Of a stretch of 64,000 nt of DNA, positions 12,050 to 22,869 are shown one piece after another. The stretch is from Taenia hydatigena (lineage: Eukaryota; Platyhelminthes; Cestoda; Cyclophyllidea; Taeniidae), in the NCBI GenBank assembly GCA_036345935.2, contig JADWOT020001849.1, forward strand, positions 41,001 through 105,000, read 5' to 3'. Numbering within the stretch: position 1 is the stretch's first letter; each line of letters begins with the position of its first letter. The notes under the pieces are model-generated. The model ran no database searches and had not been told where the DNA came from. It saw only the letters and a program-made list of their open reading frames with translations. Position numbers and translations under genes: made by a program.

Positions 12050-14310
12050 AGTTGTAGCGTTATCATTGCTAGGTAATTGTTCTCCATAGGCAGTCGTGCT
12101 AACATCACGTGGCAAACTTATTTGCTAAGAAATGCATCGTGACAAATTGCACAAAGCCGAAGCATGCTTGATGTTACATTGGGATGTACAAACATGGTGA
12201 AAGTTAAAATGCTGGATTGTTTAAGCGATGCGAATCGTCAGGTTTCAATCAAATCCAGTCCACACATAACGATTGTGTAACCTATTAAATAGATGTGACT
12301 GAACTGTGGATAATCCATTAGCAACCTCTAAAATCCTCTCCGCTTGCTTAATGTATAGACATATTCTGCCTAAGCGTTGCGCTTTCTTTTGTCTTTAATG
12401 CTGCTTTACTTCCCACTGCTGAATAGTAAGTTATCAAGTTTCTATTTTAATGTGGAGTGGTTGGCGGCAACCCAACTAAACACATTTATTGTAACAGAGG
12501 TTTGCTACTGATAATAATGGCTCACTTTTCTAAGCGATAGCCACTAAGTGAGAATAAAGTTGTTTGCGTTAGCCACCTTTCCCACTGTCTGCCTCCGCAT
12601 GTTGTCACCTTAAATGGCTGTTGGGTGTTTTGTTTTGTTAAGGCTGTGGAGCATGCGCGGTAAATCTCACCAGACTTGCTTGATTGTAGCATTCGAGACT
12701 TTCATGAAGACATTTAAATAGCACTCCAGAGTTTGGGTGAATCTCGCCCCTCAACAAAGAAGAGGATTAGCGGTTACTCACCCACTTCTAAATAATCTCT
12801 TACGATAATTCAAATGCGTCCGTCAGGAATTGTGAAAAGGGGTTCGTTGAACCGCGTTCTGCTTTATTTCATACTTTTCGACTTTGTGAAATTAACTTCT
12901 CTTTCTTTGGCCTCACTCCATGCATTTCATTGCTGGTCTGTTTGAAGTTTCACCACGTGCATTTCGTAGACCTCAGTAGCGGTCTCTTGATTTATCTTAT
13001 CCAGGTAGCTTTTCATCAATATGTGGATTGATGTGCATATCTAAAAAAAATGATTTTGGATTATTTTGGATCATAGAGCTTTCATAAACCGCTTTATATA
13101 TTGCTCAAAGTTGTTTGTTTTTCAGCCATTGAGTATATTAGGGAGATCGGCCTTAGATTTGTAAGGGCTTGAGCTTATGCCTTCCTACTTTGATCCCGAC
13201 CGACAAGAACAATCCTGATATTGAATAGAAATTTGGGACCATCCAAAGGATTTGCCCTCCCTCAGTCCCAATCGCTTATTTTAACCGAGTTTATAAGCTC
13301 AAATCACGCTATGGTTCCGCGCATTAATTTTTTGCATATTGGTGCCATGACTGGCGACCTCGTTTTAGCTTTATAAGGTCTTTACGAAAATACGGCCAAT
13401 GTCTTTTGTTTTAATTACCCCGTGCTTCCTCGTGGATACAAGACGGTTAGCTTATCGAAGGATAGGCACAGTTGATTGAGTGCGAACTGTTTATTCTGTG
13501 TGCCTTCGTTACCTAGGATAGTTTCCTTCCTTTGAATGTTTTTGACTGTTTTTAAAAGGATCCACTTCAAAATTGAGGTACGAATGCCAAGACTTGGCTA
13601 TCAGCAGTTTCATAAAACATCATCCCATAGACCGATTGTCGTAAACACATCATTCTAAATGGTTACAACCAATAATAAGGCTTCCGCCAATAGTGCCACC
13701 CAACTGTCTCCACAGGTCGCCTGCCGGGCAGCAAAACCATATCGCATGACAGCAAGCTCAGACAAAACGCAGTTGAAGTGGAGAACAGGTGAGCGAACTA
13801 CGAGGCCTTTAAAGCCGATAGTATCTCAGCAATGATAAAAATGGGAATTTTCATGATCGGCGTGACTAGTATGACGTGGACATGAGCCTTGCCAACTAGA
13901 ACATAATGTGCAACAGCCAGGTAGTAAAATCTGTAAGTTTTTAAAAACACTTGATATATGCAGTTACAATAATGATTGGAAAGGAAATTATTAAATGAAC
14001 ATAAAATGCGTAGAATGGATCATGGTGTGTCCTTTAGGAAATAGACTGAATGGACTGAATCTTGGTAGCTTTATCGCGCCTAGGTCTTTCAATAGCCCAT
14101 TTTTAACGTTGATCAAGGAGATAGATTCTCCATTCTTTTGAAATCACTGAAAAGCCATTCAACTAATAACGCTCTGCTATAACTCCTTTAAGAAAAGCTT
14201 GAAAAGGTGCCTCCATTCCATGCCTTTAATCACTTGTACAACAAACAACTTGGCAGACAACTCAACCCCCGGTAAAATGAATGAAAGGGGAGCAGCGTCG
14301 TGTCAATTTG
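12050..14310. other. No gene recognised
   Basis: More than 2.2 kb without an open frame of 60 codons on either strand. Bases are AT-rich with no clear repeat to other parts of the window. Probably intergenic or intronic. Confidence 0.5.
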
Positions 14311-14372
14311 ATATCATTTTGGGTCGCATGTGAATGTAATCACTAACGCGGCAAATTCGTGACTGCTTTTAC

Positions 14373-14478
14373 CTGCAGCCTTAACCACTTCGTGATGACG
14401 AGGATCCCAAGCCATGTCAGTAACATTTAAGCGTGTTTCTACACCAATGATACAGTTCCTAGCCTTGAATTCCGCCAT
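14373..14478 (-). CDS. Putative initial exon, 35 codons plus one base
   Basis: On the minus strand the ATG at 14478-14476 has a strong start context (GAAAATGGCG, A at -3 and G at +4). It opens a frame beginning MAEFKARNCIIGVETRLN and ending KAA, followed by a good donor CAG|GTAAAA at 14373/14372 in phase 1. The downstream exon was not identified. The sequence NVTDMAWDPRHHEVV has a flavour of WD-repeat blades, but that is too little to name a family. A longer open frame upstream in the same register would be 5' UTR under this model. Confidence 0.4.
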
Positions 14479-14927
14479 TTTCGTCGTCAGTGTAGCGAAC
14501 AAGTGGGAGGGCGATGATATCTGCCAAATATATTGCAAGTGATGAAAGGGAAAGAGAACGCATCTCGAATTTTAGTTGCACTAAACGTCACGCACATTGA
14601 GTAGGGCAGGAACAGAAGAAAAGCTTGCACCGCTTTCGCGACAACACGGGTGATCGACGTATCATTCGGGCGAAAAATGAGGTGACTTCGGCTCAAACCA
14701 ACGAAAGAAACATAAAGATATGCGAGAGGAAAGGTGACTAAGAGAGTAAGTAGCTTAGTTTGCTGAGACAACTAGGGAAAAGTCTCCAATTATATTTGCC
14801 TGTTGAAGCCTACTATGGAAATAAGTAGCATGTGCACTGATGTCATGGTCTCATAAATTGCCCTTCAAGATCTTTATTTCTTGTCCGTACATTGAATCAA
14901 TAGGTAAAAGACAAAAACTAAATTAAG

Positions 14928-14965
14928 CTTTTACAACTTTCGCTTATAAGCGAAAGTTGTAAAAG
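14928..14965. repeat. Perfect 38-bp palindrome
   Basis: The 19-base arm CTTTTACAACTTTCGCTTA is followed immediately by its exact reverse complement, with no spacer; the symmetry axis lies between 14946 and 14947, inside TTATAA. The symmetry breaks at the next base on each side. It can form a cruciform in DNA or a near loop-less hairpin in RNA. It is not part of any longer inverted repeat that I can see. Confidence 0.97.
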
Positions 14966-15352
14966 AGGAAGAATAATGTTCTAGCTGCAATGCTAAAATT
15001 AATGTCTCCATAAATGGGACCAATAGAGTGCTTCCACATAACGGCAACACTTCGATCATTACCTCACGTTAATCAGCAAAGCGGATTACACTTTGACCCC
15101 CCTCTACACTCGCCTCGGTATTTCACGACACTGATCTACCTTAAGATGGTAACCACAGCATGCAATCTGATGACTCATCAGGACTAACTTTTACCTTCTC
15201 TACCTAACATCGCGTCAATTTGAAGGTAATAATATCTGTTTAAACATTGCATTGGAAATACGTCAGCACTTGGCTGTCGAGAGGCGATTGAAGTTACCCA
15301 GGTCATGCGTTAACGCATGCTGTCCCCACAATAGTGAATGTTTTGTGGCCCG

Positions 15353-15802
15353 CTATAGACACTGCGTGGGCATTTTGGGACAACTACGGTTCGCATTGGG
15401 CAAGTTTACATCAGGAATAATCAAAAGATCAAAGGAAAGGTCATAGTGTCCATGAGGAGTAAAAAAGGGCTTCATCGTCTCAATAATTACTCTATACACC
15501 AGTCCAGTAGGTATAGGAAGGTAGTTGTAGCTCACCTAACCCATCGCTAGGCAAAGTGACAAATGGGAGTTAAGTACGAGCTTAAGAAAGTGACGTTGAA
15601 AAGTAAAATTGGCATTTAAAATAGCAGTGAGATTCGCATGATCATGTTGCCATGTTTTTGTGCGACTGTGGACGCCTGTTAATTGGTGGACCTCCGCTTC
15701 CCATTGCATCTGCCATTCAGTCGAGTATTTTCTAGGCAATTTACCAAACAAGCTCCTCCTTTTGCAGCATATATTAACTACATTAATTGGACAATCCCAC
15801 AA
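15353..15802 (-). pseudogene. Possible degenerate coding segment with one in-frame stop
   Basis: One minus-strand register runs about 450 bp with a single TAG (15538-15536). The upstream part includes KYSTEWQMQWEAEV and ends SLCLAMG; the downstream part begins VSYNYLPIPTGLVYRV and includes PHGHYDLSFDLL. The two halves share the frame, so this is either a gene relic with one nonsense change or an intron boundary (TTAG|GTG) that happens to keep phase. No family was recognised. Confidence 0.3.
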
Positions 15803-16080
15803 TGATTGCGATGAATTGCCTTTTGCTTACCTTCTCAATACGACTTAACGACGTCTCCCAAATAATGCCGCCCCTTTGTAGCAAGTAGTAATTACTTATT
15901 TTAAGGAACTGTCGCTTTGTTTGAACAGGAAGAGTTTGAGCTGCCTTGTGTAGATTTGAAAACCTTGGTTGTTCTCTCAAAGAACGGCATTTAAGTCAAA
16001 ACGGAAAAGTCAGGAGCGGTAGCTGCGTGTTCAACTTAAATTTAGTTCCTAGCCACATTAACACTCTTCCTTAATTTCAG

Positions 16081-16241
16081 CGGGTTTTACTGACCCCTTT
16101 TTTAAATTCCATCTGCGCAACGACCCTCAAAGGACTGAGTCGCGCTGGCGGACCATCCCACCCTTAGTTGCTCTGCACGTCGGCAACGCTCCTCTCGAAG
16201 TTCTTCTTGGGGAAAGCCGCCGGGTGATACATTTAACTTGA
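16081..16241 (+). CDS. Putative terminal exon, about 52 codons
   Basis: A strong acceptor (CACTCTTCCTTAATTTCAG) ends at 16080. The exon then needs one upstream base (phase 1 donor) and reads GFTDPFFKFHLRNDP at its start, then RWRTIPPLVALHVGN, closing at TGA 16239-16241. The composition is clearly protein-like. The upstream exon was not found, and GTGATA near 16224 could act as a weak donor instead of the stop. The opposite strand is also open over 16102-16287, which lowers confidence. No family was recognised. Confidence 0.38.
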
Positions 16242-16393
16242 CACTTCGCCAAAGCACGAACGACTTTGGCTTTAAGTCATTATTCATCAGGGAAAGTCAC
16301 TTTAAGCCAGAGAGTGTGGTATTATGTAACAGTTTTATCAATATAAAATACAAAAATAGTTTTTTCCTTATTAGGAACGCCCTATTCAAACAA

Positions 16394-17020
16394 TCAATCA
16401 TGCGGCAAATCCCTGCAGTTGTTTGCATGAGCACTTGTAGTCTGAACTCTGATAGCACTGATAAAGTGGTTGCCACCCCATTGTTGCATCTTTTCGTCTC
16501 TAACGACCCTCATCAAGAAGCGAGATGAGTCAGAAGATTCAGACAACCAAACATTCGGAGCAGATTCATCTGTCGCGCAGGAAGTTGACACGAATTTCAC
16601 CATTTTAACATAGCCAAAGATGTTTTTGCATGCAAAATGAGCGATGAATGTCCATTGTATTGAATGGATGCTTTTGAGGAGGCGTCAGCAGGAAAGTAGC
16701 ACATTTGGTGAGCGACTTATCTCTAGACATCAGCGCAACTACTCCGCTTTCCAGTCATTTAACATATCCTGACTACGATTGTCTAGTCACAAGGCCAGAC
16801 AAGCGTCTGCTTGCGGCAAATGAAGAAGGCGAGGATAGACAGTGAGTGTATAAGGTCGTGCGATGTCTCGCAACAATGTGATATGGTTTCACGTGCTTTA
16901 TGCCCACCTCTGTTTTCGAAGATGAAGCACTCTCTTGTACGCCTTCGGAATGTTACAGGAAGATCTCATGACTATCCATTTATTTTCCGCCTTGATTGCA
17001 GAAACTCAGAGGCTAATTGA
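16394..17020. other. Exon-like open frames on both strands
   Basis: Two candidates lie here: a minus frame at 16394-16603 (starts MVKFVSTSCATDES) and a plus frame from about 16794 to 17020, preceded by an acceptor-like GACTACGATTGTCTAG and including KKARIDSECIRSCDVS. Neither has a paired exon or a recognised domain. Confidence 0.22.
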
Positions 17021-17768
17021 CTTGACAGAGGCAAAAGCGAATGTTAGAGGTTGTTTGCAGACAGGTAACACAAACAACGTTTAGCTAGAAAGCAACAAGG
17101 TTTTTTACTTTGAGGATGACTAAGTTGGGCCTGTTACAGACGCTTGAGGCTCATAGGGTAAGTACGCCGACAACTCAACGTTGGGTTCTACCAGATGTGT
17201 AATAGATGCCTCGGATGACTCACCGACTTAGTGGAATGGCGACGTGGGCTATTTTACTCCCTTCTGCTTCCAGCGGCTGGACGGACGTTGGAGGTCAAAG
17301 TGTTATGGAGAGGCACAATGTCAGCTAAGTTAATGAAATGAGCTAATCAGAAGGCGGGGACAATGCTCACAAAGGAACTTCTCTGAAATTGGTCACGAGA
17401 GGGCAAAGAGACAGCATCTGAATGGCCAAATGGCTGTTGAAGGATGCCTATAGGCTACAGTGTTACTCTGATATAAAGGTGGCTTAATGCGTGTATGGGG
17501 ATCCATCTGCTCACCATTTAATTTGGTTGATTCTAGGATTTTTATTTTACACAAAGCGAACCACAGGCAGCATTCAGTGGAATCAAATAAAGGTAACACT
17601 TACAATCGGTCTTAGAGACTTGTCCGTTATGGTGTTACCATTTTCCTACCAAGGTGAGGAGTGGAAATGATCTGTGTTAAGAGAGTTTAATGTGATGGAG
17701 GGTAGTAAGTAGATGGCAACATGGATAAGTTGATTTGGTGGCGGGTAGGATTCCTTGCAGTCATCTAA

Positions 17769-18281
17769 GAATCACTACACTTCCATCGCCACGAGGATGC
17801 TCATGAGTATCTACTGGCAGTGCAGGAGCATTCACCTGACTCACTCAAACATAACACATTCCGAGAGCTATTCTCCGGTCAGACAGTGACGAGGAGTAGG
17901 TTTGATATCATACCATATTTGCACGTCTCCATCATGCGTAACACCCAAACAGCATTCCCCTCTGGTTTGTGCTAGCAGTACAATGCAGTGAATGCAGCAC
18001 AGCATCCAGGTCAAATGATTACTGGCTCGATCTCTCCTACAGTGTACAGCAAGGCTAGGCTTTACAAGTATGAGCTTGATACAGCTACTAAGACAATGTA
18101 GAAGCACGCAAAACCTTCCAACCATACCTTTTACTGGAGAAAAGTGTGGCACGATAAGTAGGAGAGGAAGAGCTCCGTGATGGAACCGCATACATGGGCA
18201 GCATCTGCGTCCATTGATTGCCCTTATGCTCATTATTCAGTCAAGCAGATTAATGGATGCACCACCACTCCTGCCCTGTAA
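17769..18281 (+). pseudogene. Decayed ubiquitin-specific protease (USP) domain
   Basis: One reading register keeps several landmarks of the USP catalytic domain in the right order. At 17781-17813 FHRHEDAHEYL matches the QEDAHEFL box. RFDIIPYLHVSI (about 17896-17930) resembles the (F/Y)DPYLDISL segment. LYKYELDTATKT (about 18060-18095) resembles YKCxxCxxxTxA. CPYAHYSVKQING (about 18220-18258) resembles the catalytic-His box GHYxxYVKxxNG, with Gly replaced by Ala. In-frame stops lie at 17766, 17973, 18099, 18159 and 18279. No frameshift is needed between the boxes, but the interval before the His box looks shortened. The Cys box was not found upstream. USP36/42-type is the closest style. It cannot be functional as read. 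Confidence 0.5.
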
Positions 18282-18429
18282 CCAAAACCATTTCCTCTAC
18301 TCTGCACCTGGTGCAGCACAATGACAAAGGCCTTCTTTGCTCAAATAACTGCCTCTTTTAACGCACTACGATACATGCATTACTCCACAGAACACGAAGA
18401 AGGTTCGATAACAGAAGGGAATTAAGGTA

Positions 18430-19080
18430 TAATGTGTTTGCCGACGAAATGTAGTACTTAAGGTTGTGAAGGCAATTTAAAAGTGACAGACTCTAACTAG
18501 GTCATCAAGATATCTTTGGACAAGCAAATATTCATCACAATTTTTATGCCATTTGTCATAGAAAACAGGTCTAGAATGTACTAGCAGCCTCAACAATTCT
18601 CCTCATTCCCTACACCTTTACAATAAACAGTAAAACGAGCACACCTAACGTCTGTCACATTTCATCCACAGTTGGTCTGGATGCCTTCGGTGCACAGCTG
18701 CTGACCATGCTTCAGTAACCGACTTGCAACGATGGGTAGTCAAGTAGAATGAAGGTAACACTTTAAATCATCACCATGGTCTGCTTGCATCAGCAGCCCA
18801 CCAATTGCTAATGGCTTACCAGTGGTCAAAATTTTCCCATTTCATAAATAATCCTCTGAATCATGTCTTTGCCAGGGCAAATTCCTCTGCAAGACAGAAG
18901 TAAGCGTTTGGGCATGCAGATGCATCCCTCTGGTCTTTGTACGCTAATGTCAACGATCCCACCCACCAATAGACGGCAACGTTTAGCAATGGTGGAAAGG
19001 GCGGTCTACGAGAACGCGTGATATAGTCATGTCAACATGTCCATAAGTGTTGGGCTACGTTTTCCTCGATCGCAGTAAGC
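18430..19080. other. No gene recognised
   Basis: An acceptor-like TTTCATCCACAG at about 18670 is followed by a very short open frame (GLDAFGAQLLTMLQ). Nothing else is supported. Confidence 0.4.
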
Positions 19081-19087
19081 AACAGTT

Positions 19088-19595
19088 TTGCACACCCCTA
19101 CGCCCAAATTAGAACCTTTGAATGGTGTCATTCTTGGTGATTCGCCACAGTCTGCAAACAGGACCACCATAGATTTACTAGCTCACTTGAAGAAGGCAGA
19201 ATACTGCTGCGTTGATTGTGCTCTAAAAGCAAGCAACTCTAAATTCATTACCACCAATTCCGTCTCACTTCAATTTCTGAGTTCTCCACACCGCTTGAAC
19301 CCAAGCTACCATCAGACGACATGAGGTGATGAAAATCATCATTTGAAATGATGTGAATAAGAGCGGGTGAAAAGAATTAACGCAGTACCTAGATCTCACT
19401 CAAGTGCAAAGGCTGCTAGAAGATGAGTTTTTGGTGGGAAAAGGTCTTGCGTTGCCATGCCACAAGTTTTATTACCAACTTCAAACGGTATCGACTAGAT
19501 ATGCTGCAGCAGCAACTGTTTGGTCTTCAGGAGACATTTGTAGGAAGCAGCTTCGTCCGCGATTTGAAAAAAAAATTGAAAGTGTAGACCTCTGA
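19088..19595 (+). other. Two exon-like frames, no recognised family
   Basis: A frame at 19088-19324 includes LEPLNGVILGDSPQS and a CCVDC motif. A second at 19386-19595 begins after CGCAG and includes LTQVQRLLEDEFLVGKG. They are in different registers and lack a clean splice pair between them. Coding potential is judged only from composition. Confidence 0.25.
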
Positions 19596-19982
19596 AGCAA
19601 TAGCCGACTGATTTGTGAAATTAATCACCAAACACTGCGATGCCAAACTGCTTCCCATCGCGCATCTTCAGTGAGCCTGTATAGATGACAATTATTTGGC
19701 CAATTTTCACAATTCTCTAAATTGATGTGGATGCTATCAGTTGTTTCGCCGTCACAGTTGTTTGTTGCTGAGAGTCCTTAGCACTTCAACCTCCAATTTC
19801 CATGCCACCAAGATTGGAGAGATGCTTTCCGATAGGTAATGTGTCCATCATCAGAATGCCGCTTTTCAAGTAGCTTCTCCACTGCGCTCTTATCTAATCG
19901 CCATGCTGGAGGCATGATGAGAAACTTCTACCTCTTAAAAGCCCAGTTAAACGCTTCTAGTGCAGAAGAACAAACTGAAATT

Positions 19983-20639
19983 TCAACCACCACATTTACA
20001 AAGCAGACCTTTCGTGACGCAAGAGTTGGTTAAATTGCAAATGGACAGAAGATAGTAGAAACACACAGATTCTGAGTAACTCATGTGTGTTCCACGCGGT
20101 GACAAGTGTTGATAAGGCCCATAATTGTGTACTGTGAAGCACAGAACTTGTGTAGGACGACATTCCTTTGGCGAGTAAAAAGGCCAAAGTAATAATGGCA
20201 TCGTGGGCCACAAATGCAAGGGCTCTCTGAATGGATTGTCTTTACATTTATATAGGACCAACAGCAGTGTTTAAGTCTACTACCATCTACGCCGCTGCTC
20301 CTAACTTCTTTCTCAACTTTATTTACCAGCAGTGAATAAAGGAGGAACGTGGGTGAATAAAATATCGTTGACCACAGGTTCTTTTTCCAACTGAAAGCTC
20401 GTTGATGCATTCACCTTGTGTGATGCAGTGATCACCGTCTGATCTGGAGTTTATTTCCGCCAATTGCTCAATTCGACTGGTGATGTGGATCTTTCCTTCA
20501 TTTCATGTTCATTCAATGTGTTCACTAAGGGCGTTTTACCAAACATCCCTTCCCGCATGTTGTCGTCAGGGTTATTGGGTGACCTAGGCACTATCATTAG
20601 GTTTACAGGCCTTTGAGACGTTGTTCCCCTACCACACAA
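19983..20639 (-). other. Exon-like minus-strand frames
   Basis: A minus frame at 19996-20230 follows an acceptor-like CCATTCAG and reads ALAFVAHDAIITLAFLL then hydrophobic segments; two other registers over the same bases are open as well. A further minus frame at 20451-20639 is hydrophilic and protein-like (includes PRSPNNPDDNMREG). No domain was recognised, and the overlap of three open registers warns against a firm call. Confidence 0.22.
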
Positions 20640-20649
20640 TGATCACGAG

Positions 20650-21850
20650 GATGTGGGTGAAGAGTACAGTCCTCATTGCTAACCTTGTGCTGGCGATGTG
20701 ATTTAGACAGGCAGTGAAAGTGGCTTAGGCGAGCAGTCAACCCGGTGTGACTCAACTCCTCTCCTTCCACCTAGGTGTCCATTCATCTCATTTCCTTTTA
20801 CCTATGGGGTCTCTCTTTCCCAGTAAAAACCATATGTTTATGAGATATAGTTATCAGTGCCTTATTTTCCAGTTACCTTAGCTCCTCTCACTGCACCTCG
20901 CCTTACCCTTGAGGGCTTTGAAGCTTTTAAGCCTCTTTGATCCACTAGTGAATGCTTCACCCATGCTCTACCACAACTAGCAATGCAATCCGCGATATGC
21001 ACGGATTCCCCTCTTGCAGCATTCATTCAATTGAATGCATGTCCTTAACATCAATTCGCAGCATTTTCATGGTGACTAAAAGCACCAAACAGCCTTACGA
21101 CCCCATGTTCTCCAATTTTGTAGTCTTGAACACTTTTGCTATTGAATGCGTATTACACCCACTGCGAGGTGTCGAGGCAGCTAAAGCTTTATAGGACCTG
21201 CTAAACAGGTGAGAGGGGACACAACAATGGGGACAGCCACTGACTAGAATGCGACTGTCTTCTAAGGATGGGCCCAACTTTAATGTGCATTCTGTAACCC
21301 TTTCTACAATGACCAAATATGGAGTTGGGTAACGACAAAACTGTTGGTGGTGGCTTGACGTTCCCGAGCCGTGAGTGCCACGCTCTACCTTCCTGCCTGT
21401 GGAGATGGGGGAGAGGATATCGAGACGTCTGCTAGGCGCTAAAAGTTGAGAAGGTCGAACTCGTTACGATAGAACAGAGAAAGACGGTGAAATATATCCT
21501 TCATTTTGTGTATGAATTGACCATGTCTCTGCAGTGGACAGAGCTGAGGGGTGAGAGGTCATCGCTTTCAAAAGGTGTGTCCGTTTGTCATAATTTGTGC
21601 TCGAAGAGTGAAAACATTTGCATCTATTCAGCCAAGCACTTATTTTTCCTCATTAATAGATTTAATTCCCGAATGAGTGATATTGTCGGAGGTGTTTCTC
21701 AGACCCATACGAGCCCTTGTAAACACTGTCGCCATTATCAACGAATTCCTAACACGGAATTTGTGCACTTCGTGTAGTGAGTGAAAAGCAGAGGATTTCA
21801 ATGTATTTTGAGATGGTTACACCGCCTACGAAAACCGTGCCAACCTTGAC
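20650..21850. other. No gene recognised
   Basis: Short unsupported open frames only (up to 96 codons at 21487-21777). Confidence 0.4.
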
Positions 21851-22133
21851 CTGACCTAAGGTCTTCTACATGACCCCACTCTCTGTAGGAGCCCTCGGTA
21901 TACGTGATGAAATCTCTGCTGACCTAGTGGGGGAGAAGAGCGACGTGACTGTTTCGGCATAACGAAGATGTGTTTCACTGAGTCTACTGGCAGCACATAA
22001 GGTCTACCACGAATTATGCGCTCTGCCGAAAACTCACCCGGCGTGGTACACAATGCACAACCTCTGCATTTGGCAAATCTACATACCTTGGATCTTTTTA
22101 CCTTTTTTTTACTTAACAGTGTGCTGGTAGATA

Positions 22134-22544
22134 TCAAATGAGGCGACTAGTATCCAACATCAGCGATGCGCACCCTTCGTAATGTGTGCCTGCGACACCA
22201 TACACACTGTGCATTCTCTTAGGCGTGGAACACCAAAAGTGGTTAGACAGATCGCCCTTACTGTTGTTCATACGTTGGGGAATAATAACACTTTTTTCAA
22301 GCCCACTGGAAAGAATATCATAGATTGTTGCCATATATGCACCATTAGGGTCTTTGTCGAGAGACAATATTCGACGATCCAACTCGGTTGGTACCGAATC
22401 ATGGGTGCTTNAATTTCATGGCGTTTCGAGATTTTCGATTCGAAGGTCAGAATAGTATTGGCAGAGTTTTCTAGTTCCTTTAAACAGCTAACTTCTTGTA
22501 AATCTGACTGGAGCCAAATTTTACCAATAAATCGCTCATCAGTT
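22134..22544 (-). CDS. Possible exon interrupted at the ambiguous base
   Basis: A pyrimidine-rich acceptor (GCCTTTTGCCTCTCTAG) ends at 22545 on the minus strand. The frame then reads TDERFIGKIWLQSDLQEV to about 22412, where the window's only N (22411) sits. Beyond it, a different register continues as STHDSVPTELDRRILSLDK and stays open to the stop at about 22134. If one base is missing at the N, both parts form one frame of roughly 137 codons. No family was recognised. Minus frames at 22662-22862 and 21856-22137 may belong to the same gene. Confidence 0.35.
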
Positions 22545-22869
22545 CTAGAGAGGCAAAAGGCAAGCCCTATTTCCATAATCTGGCAAATGTAGCATTTTTA
22601 GCAACCACACTAGTCGACATATGCACAGATTTTTTTCAAAGCATTTTAGCCTGGCTAGTACTCATGCACAAAAGTCAAAAGTAGGAGCGGATTCATAAGC
22701 GATCAGGTCATGTGCTTCGGATACTGGTGGTAATGGCCTAGCCGACCCCACCAATGCCGCCTCTTCTGGAGATCCCATCGTAACCACCTCATTTCTACGG
22801 AACACGAAATCTTTCGACGAGTCTCTCTTTATGAACTTTGAGGTACCACTTCGCAATTTCATCTACACA

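Noticed and set aside
17868..18233. Minus-strand 121-codon ORF, and a piggyBac-like reading of the plus strand
   Set aside because: The plus strand shows ordered USP motifs in one register; the minus frame is then a shadow. The transposase resemblance was limited to a single RF.xI..LH string.
22134..22400. UBA-like tail of a SIK/MARK-type kinase
   Set aside because: Resemblance is confined to a few residues around AYMATIYDIL and no kinase domain lies nearby.
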